Origin: Streptomyces lilacinus
GTDB lineage: Bacteria > Actinomycetota > Actinomycetes > Streptomycetales > Streptomycetaceae
NCBI GenBank assembly: GCA_000715685.1
Contig: KL569476.1
Span: 13,328 to 20,647 of the forward strand
DNA: 7,320 nucleotides
Reading direction: 5' to 3'
A program made the translations under genes and the position numbers. How positions within the stretch are numbered: the stretch's first letter is position 1; each line of letters opens with the position of its first letter. The notes beneath the pieces were generated by a model. That model made no database searches. It was not told the origin of the DNA and saw only the letters and a list, made by a program, of their open reading frames with translations. This document shows positions 5,748 through 7,320 of this stretch, piece by piece.

Positions 5748-5789
5748 GCGGGCCGGCCGCCCCTGTATTTCGGGGCGCGGCCGGCCCGC
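5748..5789. terminator. long GC hairpin behind the alcohol dehydrogenase gene
   Basis: GCGGGCCGGCCG plus CCCC (5748-5763) pairs with GGGG plus CGGCCGGCCCGC (5772-5789) around the loop TGTATTTC; the only defect is a two-base bulge, giving 12 + 4 base pairs. It begins 63 nt past the dehydrogenase TGA on the minus strand and just before the Mut7-C start. It most likely ends the dehydrogenase transcript and argues against the longer Mut7-C start at 5806. No T run follows it on either strand. Confidence 0.7.
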
Positions 5790-5833
5790 CGCCAGACCGT
5801 CGCCAAGCCGTCCCCGCCGCCGGGCCGCCGGGG

Positions 5834-5857
5834 CTCGAATCAGACCCTCGAATCAGA
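5834..5857. repeat. 13-bp-period tandem repeat over the dehydrogenase stop codon
   Basis: CTCGAATCAGA occurs at 5834-5844 and again at 5847-5857, separated by CC. The right copy contains the TGA stop of the dehydrogenase (5855-5853 on the minus strand), and the left copy lies just downstream. An 11-base exact match with 2-base spacing is best explained by a small tandem duplication from replication slippage; no functional role is evident. Confidence 0.75.
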
Positions 5858-6908
5858 TCGTCGACGTGTCGATCACGAAGCGGTAGCGGACGTCGCTCCG
5901 CAACACCCGCTCGTACGCCTCGTTGATCTGGTCGGCGCGGATCACCTCGATCTCGGAGGCGATGCCGTGCTCGCCGCAGAAGTCCAGCATCTCCTGGGTC
6001 TCCGGGATGCCGCCGATCATCGATCCGGCGAAGGACCGGCGCCCGTGGATGAGCGCGAAGGGGGCGACGGGCAGCAGGTTCTCCGGGGCGCCGAGCTGGA
6101 CGAGGGTGCCGTCGGTCTTGAGCAGGCCGAAGTAGGCGTTCAGGTCGAGGTCGGCGGAGACGGTGTTGAGGATCAGGTCGAAGGTGCCGGCCAGCGCCTC
6201 GAAGGTGGCGGGGTCGGAGGTCGCGTGGTAGTGGTCCGCGCCCATCCGCAGGCCGTCGTCCTTCTTGCTCAGCGACTGGCTGAGAACGGTGACCTCCGCG
6301 CCCATGGCGTGGGCGAGCTTGACGCCCATGTGCCCCAGGCCGCCGAGCCCGACGACGGCGACCTTCTTGCCGGGGCCCGCCTGCCAGTGGGCGAGCGGGG
6401 AGTAGAGGGTGATGCCCGCGCACAGCAGCGGGGCCGCCGCGTCCAGGGGAAGGGTGTCGGGAATGCGCAGGGCGTAGTTCTCGTCGACGACGAGGTGCGT
6501 GGCGTAGCCGCCGTGGGTGAGCCGCCCGTCGCGTCCGGTGGCGCCGTAGGTGTCGATCGCGCCGGTCTCGCCGGTGCAGTACTGCTGCAGGCCCGCGCGG
6601 CAGTTGTCGCATTCCCGGCAGGAGTCGACGAAGCAGCCGACGCCGACCCGGTCGCCGGGCGCGTACCGGGTGACGCCGGAGCCGATCGCGGCGACCACGC
6701 CGGCGATCTCGTGGCCGGGAACGAGCGGGAAGTGCCCGCCCTCGCCCCACTCCGCCCGGACGGTGTGGATGTCGGAGTGGCAGATGCCCGCGTACTTGAT
6801 GTCGATCAGGATGTCGTGCTCGCCCAGCTCGCGGCGCGTGATCATAGTCCGCTCCAGGGGTGCCTTCGGTGCGGGTGCCGCGTATACGTGGACAGTGGTG
6901 TGCGTCAT
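5853..6908 (-). CDS. zinc-dependent NAD(P)-dependent alcohol dehydrogenase (cinnamyl-ADH/YahK type)
   Basis: The 351-residue protein is a complete medium-chain dehydrogenase/reductase of usual length. Catalytic zinc ligands are Cys43 (GICHSDIH), His66 with Glu67 (GHEIAG) and Cys163. Structural zinc ligands are Cys97, Cys100, Cys103 and Cys111. The Rossmann fold has GLGGLG (187-192). The second strand ends VTVLSQS with no Asp, which favours NADP(H) over NAD(H). It should reversibly oxidise alcohols or, more likely in vivo, reduce aldehydes in the cytoplasm, as YahK-type enzymes do for broad aromatic and aliphatic aldehydes. The ATG at 6908 is chosen because AGGG lies 8 nt upstream and the family alignment starts there; the open frame extends 28 codons further with no homologous sequence and would overlap the control region. 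It is divergent from an MmyB-type regulator gene 119 bp away, which probably controls it. Confidence 0.93.
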   Translation of the reverse strand: MTHTTVHVYAAPAPKAPLERTMITRRELGEHDILIDIKYAGICHSDIHTVRAEWGEGGHFPLVPGHEIAGVVAAIGSGVTRYAPGDRVGVGCFVDSCRECDNCRAGLQQYCTGETGAIDTYGATGRDGRLTHGGYATHLVVDENYALRIPDTLPLDAAAPLLCAGITLYSPLAHWQAGPGKKVAVVGLGGLGHMGVKLAHAMGAEVTVLSQSLSKKDDGLRMGADHYHATSDPATFEALAGTFDLILNTVSADLDLNAYFGLLKTDGTLVQLGAPENLLPVAPFALIHGRRSFAGSMIGGIPETQEMLDFCGEHGIASEIEVIRADQINEAYERVLRSDVRYRFVIDTSTI

Positions 6909-7027
6909 GGCAACAACCCTGCGCCCGGCCCGCGGACCTGACCAGGACTCGGCTGGAAGTAGGCTTGCTGTTCCTACCACTGGCAGGGTCACCCTCGCCC
7001 GTCGTGGGTCCCCGCATACTGGTGGGC
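6909..7027. promoter_or_regulatory. divergent control region between the dehydrogenase and regulator genes
   Basis: This 119-bp region must hold the promoters of both divergent genes. It contains the 11-bp palindrome AGGGTCACCCT (6985-6995), an inverted pair GTAGG (6959-6963) / CCTAC (6973-6977), and CCAG/CTGG arms at 6942-6956. Any could be a binding site for the adjacent regulator. I could not place a good -35/-10 pair for the dehydrogenase promoter. Confidence 0.5.
7015..7020 (+). promoter_or_regulatory. possible -10 element for a leaderless regulator transcript
   Basis: CATACT is a weak match to the TATAAT/TANNNT consensus and ends 7 nt before the ATG at 7028, which would put the transcription start at or beside the start codon. 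No convincing -35 lies 16-19 nt upstream. The ATG is preceded only by GGTGGGC, too close for a normal ribosome-binding site. Confidence 0.25.
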
Positions 7028-7320
7028 ATGGATCAGCGCACCGAACTGAGCGAGTTCCTCCGCTCCCGCCGTGCCCGGCTGCGGCCCGAGGACGTGGGCC
7101 TGACGACGTACGGCGGACGGCGTCGGGTGCCGGGGCTGCGGCGGGAGGAGCTGGCGCAGCTCGCGGGCGTGAGCGTCGCCTACTACACCCGCCTCGAGCA
7201 GGGACACGGGCAGAACGTCTCGGCCGCGGTCCTCGACGCGATAGCGGGCGCGCTGCGGCTGAACCGGGCCGAGCGGGACCACCTCAACCACCTGGTCAGG
7301 CCGGCCGAGCGGCAGTCGCG
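7028..7320 (+). CDS. MmyB-type XRE-family transcriptional regulator, N-terminal part
   Basis: Translation from the ATG at 7028 gives 97 complete codons that run off the right edge, starting [20 protein letters not shown]. The segment [20 protein letters not shown] (21-40) followed by [19 protein letters not shown] (41-59) is the signature of the actinobacterial helix-turn-helix family that continues into an MmyB-like ligand-binding domain; the helix-turn-helix core is about 40-60. [22 protein letters not shown] (68-89) is the usual end of the DNA-binding domain. The ligand-binding part lies outside the window, so the effector cannot be guessed. The divergent dehydrogenase gene is a common neighbour for this family and is the likely target, with autoregulation from the shared 119-bp region. 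Confidence 0.92.
   Translation, partial: MDQRTELSEFLRSRRARLRPEDVGLTTYGGRRRVPGLRREELAQLAGVSVAYYTRLEQGHGQNVSAAVLDAIAGALRLNRAERDHLNHLVRPAERQS

Noticed and set aside
5430..6941. A 503-codon plus-strand open frame across the Mut7-C, hairpin and dehydrogenase regions
   Set aside because: It crosses two real genes and a terminator antisense and is Val/Gly/Ala/Asp-rich low-complexity sequence; it is the complement shadow of high-GC coding.
6909..6992. 28-codon N-terminal extension of the alcohol dehydrogenase
   Set aside because: The added residues do not fit the family N-terminus, would consume most of the divergent control region, and the ATG at 6908 has its own AGGG site.

Overview
The window looks like chromosomal DNA of a Streptomyces-type actinomycete. 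It is very GC-rich throughout, coding regions strongly prefer G or C in the third codon position, GTG starts are common, and the protein families are typical of that group (DesK-like kinase with NarL-type regulator, DUF1876 protein, Mut7-C RNase-like protein, MmyB-type regulator). All genes but the last lie on the minus strand, so transcription mostly runs right to left. No tRNA, rRNA, CRISPR array or insertion sequence was seen.

Left to right: (1) 1-1750, two translationally coupled genes, a phenylacetate-CoA-ligase-like adenylating enzyme and a downstream MFS transporter that runs off the left edge. The pair suggests activation of an acid and export of a product, perhaps part of a specialised-metabolite locus to the left. 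(2) 1751-2040, a non-coding spacer with an AT-richer segment holding a 17-bp near-palindrome. (3) 2041-4515, a two-component system: a histidine kinase followed after 54 bp by a NarL/LuxR response regulator. The kinase is unusual: after a complete membrane domain and catalytic core it continues through a linker into a seventh membrane helix and a roughly 90-residue tail predicted to lie outside the cell. (4) 4626-4895, a small DUF1876 protein of unknown function. (5) 4991-5725, a Mut7-C protein with an N-terminal ubiquitin-like domain, a PIN-like nuclease region and a four-cysteine zinc ribbon, bracketed by two strong GC hairpins that probably make it a separate transcription unit. (6) 5853-6908, a zinc-dependent alcohol dehydrogenase of the cinnamyl-alcohol-dehydrogenase/YahK type, probably NADP(H)-using. 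(7) 7028-7320, the N-terminal part of an MmyB-type helix-turn-helix regulator, divergent from the dehydrogenase and its likely regulator.

The most unusual item is the kinase architecture, because its candidate sensor is at the C-terminus behind an extra membrane helix, and the junction contains internal ATG codons preceded by purine-rich, Shine-Dalgarno-like sequence. The rest is mostly ordinary chromosomal content; I found no convincing defence system or mobile element.
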